Assembly: GCA_018713305.1 (NCBI GenBank)
Contig: DVFI01000122.1
Span: forward strand, 1 to 53,347
Direction: 5' to 3'
DNA: 53,347 nucleotides
Source: Candidatus Avichristensenella intestinipullorum
GTDB lineage: Bacteria > Bacillota > Clostridia > Christensenellales > Aristaeellaceae
Position 1 is the first letter of the stretch. Every line of letters starts with the position of its first letter. The notes beneath the pieces are model-generated. The model made no database searches and was not told the DNA's origin. It was given only the letters and a program-made list of their open reading frames with translations. Made by a program: the position numbers and the translations under genes. This document shows, piece by piece, positions 37,282-52,318 of this stretch.

Positions 37282-37703
37282 GGCTTTTCTCCCAGCAGGT
37301 CTTCCTTCAGCGCCGCAATGGTGGTTTCCGGCGCGGTGCCCGGGCCGAAGACGCGGTTGAAGCCCATCTCGTGGAAACGCTTTTCCACCTCTTCGAAGGG
37401 CTGCTTGCCCACGACGATATTGCCGCCCACATACAGCAAAATGTCCGTCAGTCCCGCTTCGTCGCATTTTTCGCGCAGTCCGCGGCAATCCAGTTCGCCG
37501 TGCCCGTACAGCGAAGAGACGACAATCGCGTCGGCGTTGGACTCGATGGCCGCTTCGATGTACTCCTCCTGCGAAACCATCACGCCCAGGTTGATTACGT
37601 TAAACCCCGCCTCGGTGAATGCGTAGTTCAGAATCTGGATGCCCACCGCATGCACGTCCGCTCCAATGACCCCGATGACCAGCGTTTTTTTCGGCTTGTC
37701 CAT
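37278..37703 (-). CDS. glmS: Glutamate mutase sigma subunit (B12-binding)
   Basis: 141 residues. The B12-binding Rossmann-like domain has D16-x-H18-x2-G21 in [14 protein letters not shown], where the His replaces the dimethylbenzimidazole ligand of cobalt, then [22 protein letters not shown] and [17 protein letters not shown]. The length is close to the 137-residue clostridial protein. It has its own promoter (37747-37774) and a leader of about 37 bases with TTGGAGGAAAT just before the ATG. Confidence 0.97.
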   Translation of the reverse strand: MDKPKKTLVIGVIGADVHAVGIQILNYAFTEAGFNVINLGVMVSQEEYIEAAIESNADAIVVSSLYGHGELDCRGLREKCDEAGLTDILLYVGGNIVVGKQPFEEVEKRFHEMGFNRVFGPGTAPETTIAALKEDLLGEKP

Positions 37704-37746
37704 ATTTCCTCCAACTCCCCTTGCGCCGCTTTGCGCGGCTCCTTAT

Positions 37747-37774
37747 ATTGTATAAAACATTGGGGAAAAGTCAA
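37747..37774 (-). promoter_or_regulatory. Promoter of glmS-glmL-glmE-mal-atuA-like-DUF4387
   Basis: Minus strand TTGACT (37774-37769), 16-base spacer, TACAAT (37752-37747). The leader contains a small GCCGC/GCGGC hairpin. It allows the mutase genes to be expressed apart from the hydratase genes upstream. Confidence 0.65.
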
Positions 37775-37827
37775 TCGAATTCGCGGCGACTCCCGGTAAA
37801 GTCCGGAAATATTTGTCCGGCCTGCCA

Positions 37828-38373
37828 TTACAGTCGGTATTTTTCCGGTCCGATTTCGTACAGGTCGTTGCCCTGGCTGTCGATGAGCACCACGGCCGGA
37901 AAATCGCGCACCTCAAAGCGGTGCACCGCCTCCGCGCCCAGGTCCTCGTAGCAGACCACCTCGGCGGAAACAATGGCGCGCGAAATCAACGCGGCCGCGC
38001 CGCCCGTAGCGCCAAAGTATACCGCGCCCGCTTCCTTCATCGCCGCGACGACCTGCGGCGAGCGCCTGCCCTTTCCAATCATCGCGCGCAGGCCGCAGCG
38101 CAGCAGCGCGGGGGTATAGGCGTCCATCCGATAGCTGGTCGTCGGGCCTGCGGGGCCTACCGGCCTGCCGGGCCGCGCGGGAGCGGGACCGACGTAGTAG
38201 ATGGTCTGTCCCTCTATCGGGAAGGGCAGGGGCTTTCCTTCCTCCAGCAGCGCCACCAGGCGCTTGTGCGCGGCGTCGCGCCCGGTATACAGCGTGCCGC
38301 TGAGCAGAACCGTGTCGCCGGCGCGCAGGGAGAGCGCGTCTTCGCGGGAAAGGGGCAGCGTAAGTCTTTTCAT
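37828..38373 (-). CDS. Fumarase-type hydratase beta subunit (candidate mesaconase)
   Basis: 181 residues, the C-terminal-type (beta) domain of class I Fe-S fumarase/tartrate dehydratase. Motifs: LTLPLSREDALSLRAGDTVLLSG, YVGPAPARPGRPVGPAGPTTSYRMD, MIGKGRRSPQVVAAMKEAGAVYFGATGGAAAL and FPAVVLIDSQGNDLYEI. I use the ATG at 38373 since GGGAGG sits ten bases before it; the GTG 12 bases upstream overlaps that site. It pairs with the alpha subunit immediately upstream. Set beside the glutamate mutase genes, hydration of mesaconate to citramalate is the likeliest reaction, but fumarase or tartrate dehydratase activity is not excluded. Confidence 0.88.
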   Translation of the reverse strand: MKRLTLPLSREDALSLRAGDTVLLSGTLYTGRDAAHKRLVALLEEGKPLPFPIEGQTIYYVGPAPARPGRPVGPAGPTTSYRMDAYTPALLRCGLRAMIGKGRRSPQVVAAMKEAGAVYFGATGGAAALISRAIVSAEVVCYEDLGAEAVHRFEVRDFPAVVLIDSQGNDLYEIGPEKYRL

Positions 38374-38394
38374 GCTTGTATTCACCTCCCGCCC

Positions 38395-39240
38395 TTACAG
38401 GATGGCCTGCGCGTGACGCGCGGCATGGCAGCACATGTTGACCGCCACGGGCAGTCCCGCGATATGCGTGGGGTAGTAGTCGATATGGACCGCCAGCGCG
38501 GTGACGCGCCCGCCCGTGCCCGCAGGGCCCACGCCCGTGGCGTTGATGGCCTCCAGCAGCTCCGCCTCCAGCGCCGCGTAGCGCGGGTCGTCGTGATGGC
38601 TGCCGACCGGGCGCGCGGTGCAGCGCTTGGCCATCAGCGCGGCCTTTTCCAGGGTGCCGCCCACGCCCACGCCCACGATGACGGGCGGGCAGGGGTTGGG
38701 GCCGGCCTCGACCACGGTCTGCACGACGAAGCGCTTGACGCCCTCCACGCCGTCGGCGGGCACCAGCATCTTCACCCGGCTCATGTTCTCGCTGCCAAAG
38801 CCCTTGGGCGTCGCCAGCAGGGAAATCCGGTCTCCCGGGACCAGGCGCGTATGCACAATGGCGGGCGTATTGTCGCGGGTGTTGACGCGCGCAAAGAGCG
38901 GCTCGGCGACCACGGACTTGCGCAGATAGCCCTCGTCATAGGCGGCGCGCACGCCGGCGTTCACCGCTTCCTCAAAAGAACCGCCCACGATGTGCGCGTC
39001 CTGCCCCACCTCGGCAAAAATCACGGCCATTCCCGTGTCCTGGCAGATAGCGACGCGCTCGTCGCGGGCGATATGGTAGTTCTCCAGAATCTGTTCCAAC
39101 GCGGCCCGGCCGGCCGGCGAAGGCTCCGCCTTGATGCCGGCGGAAACGGCGGCTTCCACATCCGGGCCTATGCAGAAGCTGGCTTCCAGAAACAGGCGTT
39201 TGACTTCGTCCGCCACCGCCTGCGCGCTGATTTCACGCAT
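38395..39240 (-). CDS. Fumarase-type hydratase alpha subunit (candidate mesaconase)
   Basis: 281 residues, the Fe-S cluster-carrying alpha subunit of the class I fumarase/tartrate dehydratase family. Candidate [4Fe-4S] ligands: C66 in VAICQDTGMAVIF, C184 in AGPNPCPPVIVGVGVGG and C270 or C271 in VAVNMCCHAARH. TPKGFGSENMSRVKMLVPADG and HTRLVPGDRISLLATPK are typical. The ATG at 39240 follows GGGGGGAGAACGCGT. The beta gene follows after 21 bases. Its location upstream of the glutamate mutase operon supports a mesaconase role; clostridial mesaconase is known to be a two-subunit Fe-S enzyme. Confidence 0.9.
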   Translation of the reverse strand: MREISAQAVADEVKRLFLEASFCIGPDVEAAVSAGIKAEPSPAGRAALEQILENYHIARDERVAICQDTGMAVIFAEVGQDAHIVGGSFEEAVNAGVRAAYDEGYLRKSVVAEPLFARVNTRDNTPAIVHTRLVPGDRISLLATPKGFGSENMSRVKMLVPADGVEGVKRFVVQTVVEAGPNPCPPVIVGVGVGGTLEKAALMAKRCTARPVGSHHDDPRYAALEAELLEAINATGVGPAGTGGRVTALAVHIDYYPTHIAGLPVAVNMCCHAARHAQAIL

Positions 39241-39275
39241 ACGCGTTCTCCCCCCGTATGGTTTTGTTACGATTT

Positions 39276-39304
39276 ATCATAGAACAAATTCCCGCATTTT
39301 GCAA
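39276..39304 (-). promoter_or_regulatory. Promoter of the hydratase subunit genes
   Basis: Minus strand TTGCAA (39304-39299), 17-base spacer, TATGAT (39281-39276), leader about 29 bases. Confidence 0.7.
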
Positions 39305-39501
39305 CGCTCGCACGCGCGCGCAAGCGCGGGAATTTTGCGGGCGGGTGCAGGCGGCGGCGCGCCGGACTGCACGCACGGGCCGCAAAGCCTGACAGGCGGC
39401 GCAGGAGTGAGTCGCGGCCCCGGCAGGGATGCATTTTGCCCCTTTACATATTTTTCAAATTTTCTGCGCACACTGGCTGGAAAAGGAAGGGAAGGGATGC
39501 T

Positions 39502-40455
39502 ATGCGTCTGTTTCGTGGAATCGTGGTTTGTCTGCTGGCCGGCCTGCTGGCGGGTTGTACAGCGCGGTCCGACGCGCCGGATACGGCGTCCGTGCCGCCG
39601 ATGCCGCAAAAGGTGGATGCCTATGAGGACGGGGCGCCGCTTGTGAACGTGTATGTCACCGAGCACGAGCGGATAGAAACCATGCCGCTGGAGACGTATC
39701 TGTACGGCGTGCTGGCCGGCGAGATGAAGAACGACTGGCCCATGGAGGCGCTCAAGGCCCAGGCCATCCTGGCGCGCACGTTTGTGCTCAAGTTCATGGC
39801 CGAAAAAGAATCCCGCTACGAAGGCGCCGATATTTCCACGGACATTGAAGAAGCGCAGGCATACGACGCCTCCGCCGTCAACCAGCGCGTGCGCGACGCG
39901 GTGGACGCGACGCGCGGCCTGGTGCTCTCCTCCGGCGGGGAGCTGCCCTACGCGTGGTTCCACGCGCATTCCGGCGGCGTCACCGCGCTGGCCAGGGAGG
40001 GCCTGAACTGGAAAGCGGAAGAGCCGCCCTACACGCGCGTGACCAAGGGCAACGAAAACCAGAGCGCCGCCCCGGACGCCGCCGCATGGGAGGCGGAATT
40101 TTCCGCCGCGGAGGTCATTGCCGCCGCGGAGGAAGCCGGCACGTTCCTGGAGACGCTGGACAGCGCGGAGGTGGGCGAGCGCGGGGAATCGGGCCGGGCG
40201 GTCACCCTGCTGCTGAGCGGACAGGCGGTCAACGCAGCGGACCTGCGCATTGCGTTGGGCAGCACGCGCATGCGTTCCACGCTGCTGACCTCGCTGCGCC
40301 TGGAAGGCGGCGTGCTGCACATGGCGGGCAAGGGCTTCGGCCACGGCGTGGGCATGAGCCAGTGGGGCGCCTATGCGCTGGCCGGGCAGGGATGGCAGGC
40401 GCAGGATATCGTGACGGCCTATTTTGACGGCGTCGCGGTCGTGCGGATGTACTAG
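39502..40455 (+). CDS. SpoIID/LytB-domain lipoprotein
   Basis: 317 residues. Signal peptide with lipobox LLAGC (Cys19), so the mature protein is anchored to the outer face of the membrane. The SpoIID domain is well kept: METYLYGVLAGEMKNDWPMEALKAQAILARTFVL (in two adjacent blocks), DATRGLVLSSGGELPYAWFHAHSGG, ARE-type linker, and the end block GKGFGHGVGMSQWGAYALAGQG. SpoIID is a lytic transglycosylase of engulfment; LytB-type homologues also occur in vegetative cells, so a sporulation role is not proven. Ribosome binding site GGAAGGGAAGG. No clear promoter is seen in the 197 bases upstream. Confidence 0.93.
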   Translation: MRLFRGIVVCLLAGLLAGCTARSDAPDTASVPPMPQKVDAYEDGAPLVNVYVTEHERIETMPLETYLYGVLAGEMKNDWPMEALKAQAILARTFVLKFMAEKESRYEGADISTDIEEAQAYDASAVNQRVRDAVDATRGLVLSSGGELPYAWFHAHSGGVTALAREGLNWKAEEPPYTRVTKGNENQSAAPDAAAWEAEFSAAEVIAAAEEAGTFLETLDSAEVGERGESGRAVTLLLSGQAVNAADLRIALGSTRMRSTLLTSLRLEGGVLHMAGKGFGHGVGMSQWGAYALAGQGWQAQDIVTAYFDGVAVVRMY

Positions 40456-40491
40456 ACAAAACTTTATTTTTCGAAGAGCCCATTGTACCTA

Positions 40492-40520
40492 TTGACATTG
40501 TTGCATATATGCGATATACT
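40492..40520 (+). promoter_or_regulatory. rpoBC promoter
   Basis: TTGACA (40492-40497), 17-base spacer, TATACT (40515-40520). This is the closest match to the vegetative consensus in the window. Confidence 0.85.
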
Positions 40521-40528
40521 GCTAAATT

Positions 40529-40585
40529 GCATCAGTATCGCTATAACCCTGATTTTCGGACGAAAATTTGGGTAAGGGTTGATGC
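40529..40585 (+). promoter_or_regulatory. Structured leader of rpoB
   Basis: Three nested stems lie in the predicted 5' leader: GCATC (40529-40533) with GATGC (40581-40585), AACCCT (40545-40550) with AGGGTT (40575-40580), and ATTTTCG (40552-40558) with CGAAAAT (40561-40567). There is no T-tract after it. It may be a regulatory fold or an RNA stability element. Confidence 0.45.
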
Positions 40586-40639
40586 GCGCCATAGGCGGCG
40601 GTTTGTTGGAATTGTTTGGAATGTGGGGTGATGGAAGCA

Positions 40640-44317
<3,678 letters not shown>

Positions 44318-44358
44318 GCTACCGGGGAGGGCTTCCTCCCCCTTAACAGGAAGGATGT

Positions 44359-47934
<3,576 letters not shown>

Positions 47935-47961
47935 CGCCCCGACTGCCTCCGCAACGGCGAA

Positions 47962-48020
47962 GAGGGCGCCATGCGCGAAAGCCATGGCGCCCTCAGACCG
48001 TCGACAGGTCGACGGTTTTT
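47962..48020 (+). terminator. Double terminator after rpoC
   Basis: First a perfect 12-base-pair stem (47962-47973 with 47983-47994) with a nine-base loop, then a second 8-base palindrome (47998-48005 with 48008-48015) followed by TTTTT (48016-48020). Confidence 0.75.
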
Positions 48021-48311
48021 CGCTGCAAGGCTGACCGGAGCAGCCTTGCAGCGAAGGAAACATCATGTTCCTGTGTGCGAAGCGCACGGCCGGAACATGA
48101 TAGCGGAAGCGGCTTGCAGCCGCTCCAGCTTGTCGGAAATGGCCGGCTGCGCGGGCCTTTGTCGCCAGGACACGTTTCCCCTGCGCCTTAGGCGCGGCCG
48201 GGGAAACGTGCAGGGCAACCTTGCTGCGCAAGGCTTCCGAACCCGCCGCACATGTCGCCGGGTTCGGATTGTATTTGGAGGGCTTCGGCCCTCCAGGCCT
48301 CCCCAATGGGG
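48019..48311. repeat. Array of eight hairpins
   Basis: Almost the whole 290 bases is made of successive inverted repeats: 48019-48055 (15-base-pair perfect stem), 48062-48101 (10, with an inner 5), 48108-48124 (7), 48171-48210 (11, with an inner 5), 48219-48233 (6), 48236-48268 (9), 48277-48294 (7, TTCG loop) and 48301-48311 (4). Linkers are short apart from one of 46 bases. No gene is credible here. It may be a structured RNA, a cluster of mobile palindromic repeats, or a folded leader of the GNAT gene that starts 33 bases later. Confidence 0.65.
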
Positions 48312-48344
48312 TTCTTCGACGGTCTGGATCTGCGAGGGAAGACG

Positions 48345-48875
48345 ATGGAACTGGCTGCGCTTTCCAAAGAAGAATACAAAGGAAAAACGTTCCTTACGCA
48401 CTACAAAACAAAGGGTTATCTTCACATCGACGCGTGCGAGGACGGCTTTCGCTTTTCCTACAGGGCGTTCGGCGCCGAAAAGGAAAAGTCTCTGAAAGAC
48501 ACCTTCTTTGGGGACTGGCTGGAAAATCCCGTCGCCTTCGGCGCTTTTCAGGACGGCCGTATGGTGGGCTTTGTGGAAGGCTCCCTGGAAACCTGGAACC
48601 GCCGGTTTCGAATCAGCAATCTCTGTGTGTTTGAAGAAAGCCATCGGGGGCGCGGCGTCGGCGGAAAGCTCATGCGGCAGATTCTGCGGACTGCGAAAGA
48701 CTGCGGCGCGCGGATGGCGGTATTGGAAACGCAGACCTGTAATGAAAAGGCCATTGCGTTTTACAAAAAGCACGGTTTTCAAATCATAGGCTTCGATTTA
48801 TATGCCTATACAAACGACGACCCGGAACAAAACGAAATCCGCCTGGAAATGGGCCTGATATTGCCGTCGCCATAG
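48345..48875 (+). CDS. GNAT-family N-acetyltransferase
   Basis: 176 residues. Acetyl-CoA-binding motif VFEESHRGRGVGGKLMRQIL (R-G-x-G-V-G), then ARMAVLETQTCNEKAIAFYKKHGFQIIGFDLYAYTND, resembling aminoglycoside or streptothricin-type acetyltransferases (the ETQTCNEKAIAFYKKHGF block is shared by streptothricin acetyltransferase relatives). The N-terminal part (MELAALSKEEYKGKTFLTHY) is less typical. The ATG at 48345 follows GAGGGAAGACG. Substrate unproven; an antibiotic-modifying role is possible given the neighbouring chloramphenicol acetyltransferase homologue. Upstream lies the hairpin array. Confidence 0.85.
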   Translation: MELAALSKEEYKGKTFLTHYKTKGYLHIDACEDGFRFSYRAFGAEKEKSLKDTFFGDWLENPVAFGAFQDGRMVGFVEGSLETWNRRFRISNLCVFEESHRGRGVGGKLMRQILRTAKDCGARMAVLETQTCNEKAIAFYKKHGFQIIGFDLYAYTNDDPEQNEIRLEMGLILPSP

Positions 48876-49022
48876 GAAAACACGGGCTGTCTTTTCGGCT
48901 GGGATGCGTCGGCCAGCGCGGTGCGCCCCGGCCGCTTCCAGGCGCAGGGTTGCGGCGGCTGGAGCGCATTGCGGAGCAAGGCGCGCATATATGCCCGCAG
49001 CGCGGGGTAAGGAGAGATGCTT

Positions 49023-49661
49023 ATGCACTTTGAAGCCATTGACCTGGAGCGCTGGGAGCGAAAGGAGTACTACCTGCATTTCATGAACGAGGTGGTATGC
49101 TCCTACGCCGCGACGGTCCATATGGACATCACCCCGCTGAAAGGGCAGCGGCTGTACCCCGCCATGCTCTGGCTTTTGACGAAGACTGTCAACTGGATGC
49201 CCGAATTCCGCGTTGGCCTCCGTCCGGAGGGGCCGGGAATCTATGACATGCTGCACCCTTCCTATACGCTGTTTCACCGGGAGGGGAAAAACTTTACCTG
49301 CGTATGGACGGCGTATCGGGAAAACTACCGGGAATTCCTCCGGGCCTATGAAGAAGACGTGGCAACATACGGCAACTCCGACCGGTACATCGCCAAGGGC
49401 GGCCGCCCGGAAAACAGCTTTGACGTCTCCATGGTTCCGTGGCTGCCCTTTACCGCCTTCAACATCAACGTGTACGACGACGGACATTACCTTCTGCCCA
49501 TCTTCACCATGGGAAAGTACGAGGACAGGGACGGAAAGCGGCTGCTTCCCCTGGCCATCCAGGTACATCATGCCGTCTGCGACGGCTATCATGTGGGGCG
49601 GTTTGTGGCGCTTTTGCAGGAGGCGCTGTTTCGCTTTGGCGACGAAGCGGGAAGCGACTGA
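49023..49661 (+). CDS. Chloramphenicol acetyltransferase family protein (CatA/CatP-like)
   Basis: 212 residues, the standard length of type A chloramphenicol acetyltransferases. The catalytic block LAIQVHHAVCDGYHVGRF has H183 and D187 in the expected positions. Also kept are LYPAMLWLL, the EFR strand, PSYTLFHREGKNFTCVWT, SFDVSMVPWLPFTAFNINV and YLLPIFTMGKY, all resembling clostridial CatP/CatD. The ATG at 49023 follows AAGGAGAG; another ATG six bases earlier abuts the site. No insertion sequence or integron sign is near. By resemblance it could confer chloramphenicol resistance, but chromosomal homologues of unknown substrate also exist. Confidence 0.9.
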   Translation: MHFEAIDLERWERKEYYLHFMNEVVCSYAATVHMDITPLKGQRLYPAMLWLLTKTVNWMPEFRVGLRPEGPGIYDMLHPSYTLFHREGKNFTCVWTAYRENYREFLRAYEEDVATYGNSDRYIAKGGRPENSFDVSMVPWLPFTAFNINVYDDGHYLLPIFTMGKYEDRDGKRLLPLAIQVHHAVCDGYHVGRFVALLQEALFRFGDEAGSD

Positions 49662-49814
49662 CGCCCGCACCGCCGGAAGGCCTCTGCGCGCAAACCCTCC
49701 CCTCCGGCAGGTCCCGTCGCTTTGACGCGGCGGGCAGGAGGGATGCGCCCCGGCGCATGCCGGCGGCGATGAAAAGGCGCGCGGCGCCCGTGCGATAAAA
49801 CCTCCCATCCGACG

Positions 49815-49839
49815 TGACGATTCGTCCCGCTCATCCGTC
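49815..49839 (+). promoter_or_regulatory. Possible ECF-type promoter
   Basis: TGACGA (49815-49820), 15-base spacer, CGTC (49836-49839), near to the TGAAAC-N16-CGTC pattern of Firmicute ECF promoters. It would suit autoregulation of the sigma gene at 49872. Confidence 0.35.
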
Positions 49840-49846
49840 TAAAAGA

Positions 49847-49858
49847 TGTAACGTTACA
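49847..49858. promoter_or_regulatory. Perfect 12-base palindrome before the sigma gene
   Basis: TGTAACGTTACA is its own reverse complement and touches the AAGGAG ribosome binding site (49858-49863). It could be an operator or control ribosome access. Confidence 0.35.
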
Positions 49859-49871
49859 AGGAGATGAGCTG

Positions 49872-50330
49872 ATGGACAAGGATTTCTTCGTCCGGGAGAT
49901 CGAAGTCCATAGCGGTATGCTGTACCGTGTGGCCTACACGATACTCCGGAATGACGACGCCTGTAAGGACGCGCTGCAGGAAATGGCGCTCAAGGCGTGG
50001 GAAAAGCGAGGCGCGCTCAGAGAGCCCGGCTTTTTCCGCACATGGCTTACCAGAATCCTCATCAATACGTGCTACGACACGCAGAGGAAGCGTCGGCGCT
50101 ATGTGTCGATAGAAGATATCCCGGAGCCACAGGCCGATGCTCCCGACCCTTCCCTGGCGCTGGCGCTGCAGTCTCTTCCGGAAAAGCTGCGGCTCCCGCT
50201 GGTGCTCCATTATTCGGAGGGGTTGAGCTATGCGGAGATTGCAGGCGTCCTGCGTCTCCCGACGGCAACGGTGCGGGGAAGAATCCATCGCGCCAAAGAA
50301 CGATTGCGGAAGGAGCTGGATGCGCAATGA
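49872..50330 (+). CDS. ECF-family RNA polymerase sigma factor
   Basis: 152 residues. Region 2 at about 10-75 (MLYRVAYTILRNDDACKDALQEMALKAWEK, then FFRTWLTRILINTCYD) binds core polymerase and the -10 element. Region 4 at about 95-148 (LQSLPEKLRLPLVLHYSEGLSYAEIAGVL and PTATVRGRIHRAKERLRKEL) is the helix-turn-helix for the -35 element. There is no extra C-terminal domain. The ATG has AAGGAG eight bases upstream. The gene overlaps the next, a membrane protein, by four bases, as sigma/anti-sigma pairs do. Confidence 0.93.
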   Translation: MDKDFFVREIEVHSGMLYRVAYTILRNDDACKDALQEMALKAWEKRGALREPGFFRTWLTRILINTCYDTQRKRRRYVSIEDIPEPQADAPDPSLALALQSLPEKLRLPLVLHYSEGLSYAEIAGVLRLPTATVRGRIHRAKERLRKELDAQ

Positions 50331-51454
50331 AGCGCCATATGGATGACCTGGATATGCGCAAGGCGTTTGTGCAGGAACCTGCGGCATGCCATGCTGCGCT
50401 GATGAATGCCGCCCGCTCCGTCGAGGAGGGAAAACCGGTGAAACGCGTCTCCTGGAAGGCGGTGTTGATAGCCGCAATGATTCTGATTGTCACCATGGCC
50501 GCCGGCGTGGCCGCCAGCAATCTGCTCGGCTGGTCGGACTTTTTCAGCCAGTATTATGACACGCATGTGCCCGAGACGGCGCAGCGCATGATGGAGGCGG
50601 AGGGCAACCAGCACACCTATACGCTGGGCCCCGTGCGCTTTACGACGCAGGAGCTGTTCTGCGACGGCCATATCGCGCTGGCTTCCACGGCCATCTCCAT
50701 GGCCGACGGCAGCGACGCGCTGCTCTGCGCCGAGCCTTTTGATCCGATTGGCGCCATGGGAGAAAACGGGGAACAGACGGCGCAGCGCCTCGGCGTGGCG
50801 CCCGAGACAACCTGGGCGGACGCGGCAAAGCAGCTGAATCGCCCGCTGTATCTCGTGCGCGCCATTCTGGAAATCCCGGCGGAGCTGGACGGCGGCGGGG
50901 CGATGGAGAGCATCCTCTGGAACGAGGACGGCAGCGCGGTATATTTCAACATGCCGCAGCTTCACCATACGGCGACCGGCGAAAAAATCAGCGCGCAGCT
51001 TTTCCTGCGCGTGGCCGAGTTCGACGTGGAAACGGGCGAGGCGAAGGAAGCGCTTACCGCCCGCGAACCCCTGGACCTCTATCCGGAAGCGCCCATCGAG
51101 GAATACACCTACGAAATCGACGACGTGGTGGTGGACGGATACACGCTCAGGGAGGTCAAAGCGGAGCTGAGCGGCGCAGGCCTCTACCTTTTCATGACCT
51201 TTGTCGCGCCCGAGGGAACGACCCTGGACGAGGCGCATCAGCGCGGCATTCCCGAATGCGTGGATATGGACGGAAATCCTTTCCCCATCGGCATCAGCCT
51301 GAGCAGCGGCATCAGCTCGGATGCGGAAAGCCTGCCGGAGGTCGTCTACACACAGATGATTTCGGTCGACGCCATTCCGGAGCAGATGCTGCTGCGAATT
51401 CCCGACACCACAGCGGACGATACCGGCTACCGGCAGTTGGTTCTTGCCAGGTAA
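50327..51454 (+). CDS. Single-pass membrane protein, probable anti-sigma partner
   Basis: 375 residues. A cytoplasmic N-terminus of about 43 residues (MKRHMDDLDMRKAFVQEP, no zinc motif) is followed by one membrane helix at about 44-64 (AVLIAAMILIVTMAAGVAAS) and a large outer region rich in beta strands (FTTQELFCDGHIALASTAISM and YEIDDVVVDGYTL). This layout, and the ATGA overlap with the sigma gene, make it a likely regulator of that sigma factor of the DUF4179-like type. The true signal and family membership are not proven. It is followed by a good terminator. Confidence 0.75.
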   Translation: MKRHMDDLDMRKAFVQEPAACHAALMNAARSVEEGKPVKRVSWKAVLIAAMILIVTMAAGVAASNLLGWSDFFSQYYDTHVPETAQRMMEAEGNQHTYTLGPVRFTTQELFCDGHIALASTAISMADGSDALLCAEPFDPIGAMGENGEQTAQRLGVAPETTWADAAKQLNRPLYLVRAILEIPAELDGGGAMESILWNEDGSAVYFNMPQLHHTATGEKISAQLFLRVAEFDVETGEAKEALTAREPLDLYPEAPIEEYTYEIDDVVVDGYTLREVKAELSGAGLYLFMTFVAPEGTTLDEAHQRGIPECVDMDGNPFPIGISLSSGISSDAESLPEVVYTQMISVDAIPEQMLLRIPDTTADDTGYRQLVLAR

Positions 51455-51568
51455 CGCCGGGAATCTGCGCCCGGAGAGCGCCGGGCCCATGTCTCCGGGG
51501 AGCGACAGGCCGGAGGGGGCGCGGTCATGCGGCTCCGGCGGGATGTCCGAAAGCGTACCCCCGGAGCA

Positions 51569-51601
51569 GGCGGGCAGTGCGGCGGCACTGTCTGCCTTTT
51601 T
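51569..51601 (+). terminator. Terminator after the first sigma module
   Basis: 12-base-pair stem (51569-51580 with 51585-51596, two G-U pairs) with a GGCG loop, then TTTTT. Confidence 0.7.
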
Positions 51602-52107
51602 CGTTACCTCCCGGCGGGGCCGGCGGTTCCGCTCCGGCTCTGCCGGGCCCGGAAAGGCCGCCGCATGGCCGGCATACGTCCGCCGCCCATCCCGGCGCAG
51701 CGCGCCCTTGCCGGTCCTGCCCGCCGCCCGGATGCTGCGTATTCGAACGCCCATCCAAAGCAAACCGCCCGTCACCGTCTCATGTTCGTCCCCGGGGGTG
51801 CTGCTGCCCATCCATGGGAAGGTTGCCGCGCCGCTGTGTCATGGGCAACACATCCTCATCTCCTGTGCGTCGGTCTGCCGTTGACAAACTTCACCGTTTG
51901 TCCCAAATGACAAAATACCGATTTCTATTAAATATACAGGCAACCACATGATAATACAAAGCTGCGAAAACGCAAGCCAGCGCCCGATATTTGACATAAT
52001 ATGCAGGACAATCCAAATAACAGCTGGATTGGCCTTGCTTTGTACGCCCATTTGCCCTTTTTGCCCGTTGGGAACATCCCAAACAACTTTCCGCGATATG
52101 CGGTCTG
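51602..52107. other. Intergenic stretch without a supported gene
   Basis: The first 280 bases are GC-rich and show no credible start or protein-like frame. From about 51,880 the base composition shifts to AT-rich. A minus-strand frame from 52144 to 51839 would code a hydrophobic segment (NPAVIWIVLHIMSNIGRWLA), but it has no ribosome binding site. It may be a remnant of a membrane protein gene. Confidence 0.4.
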
Positions 52108-52136
52108 TTGCTATGGCTCGTTTGACCGTATATAAT
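52108..52136 (+). promoter_or_regulatory. Promoter of the second sigma module
   Basis: TTGCTA (52108-52113), 17-base spacer, TATAAT (52131-52136). The leader to the sigma gene is about 250 bases, unusually long. Confidence 0.6.
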
Positions 52137-52206
52137 TCTATCATGGCAGATTACGGGCCGAAAGGCAGGCATATATATTTTGCGCGGAAGCAGCGGCAAA
52201 ATGGGG

Positions 52207-52318
52207 CGTCTCTGAAAGACGGGGACAGAAACTTTGCGGGGCAGGCCGCATGCCCGGCGCGGTGAAGTGCAGCCGCGTTGGGCTGATGCCCAAAGACGCG
52301 AACAAGCCCGTTGACGGG
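52207..52318 (+). other. Folded leader before the second sigma gene
   Basis: Five consecutive stems: CGTCT/AGACG (52207-52221), GGGCA/TGCCC (52239-52255), CGCGG/CCGCG (52258-52277), TTGGGC/GCCCAA (52278-52293) and CCCGT/ACGGG (about 52307-52318). It is GC-rich although the surrounding sequence is AT-rich. No known riboswitch consensus is recognised. It may be a structured RNA element that controls the sigma gene. Confidence 0.4.

Noticed and set aside
31834..37626. A very long open frame (over 1,900 codons) on the plus strand
   Set aside because: It runs antisense to the glutamate mutase cluster. High GC at third positions removes stops from the opposite strand; composition is Arg/His/Ala-rich with no domain, and the minus-strand genes are beyond doubt.
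51839..52144. 101-codon minus-strand frame with hydrophobic segments
   Set aside because: No Shine-Dalgarno site and a promoter on the opposite strand overlaps its start. It could be a remnant, so I mention it only in the intergenic entry.
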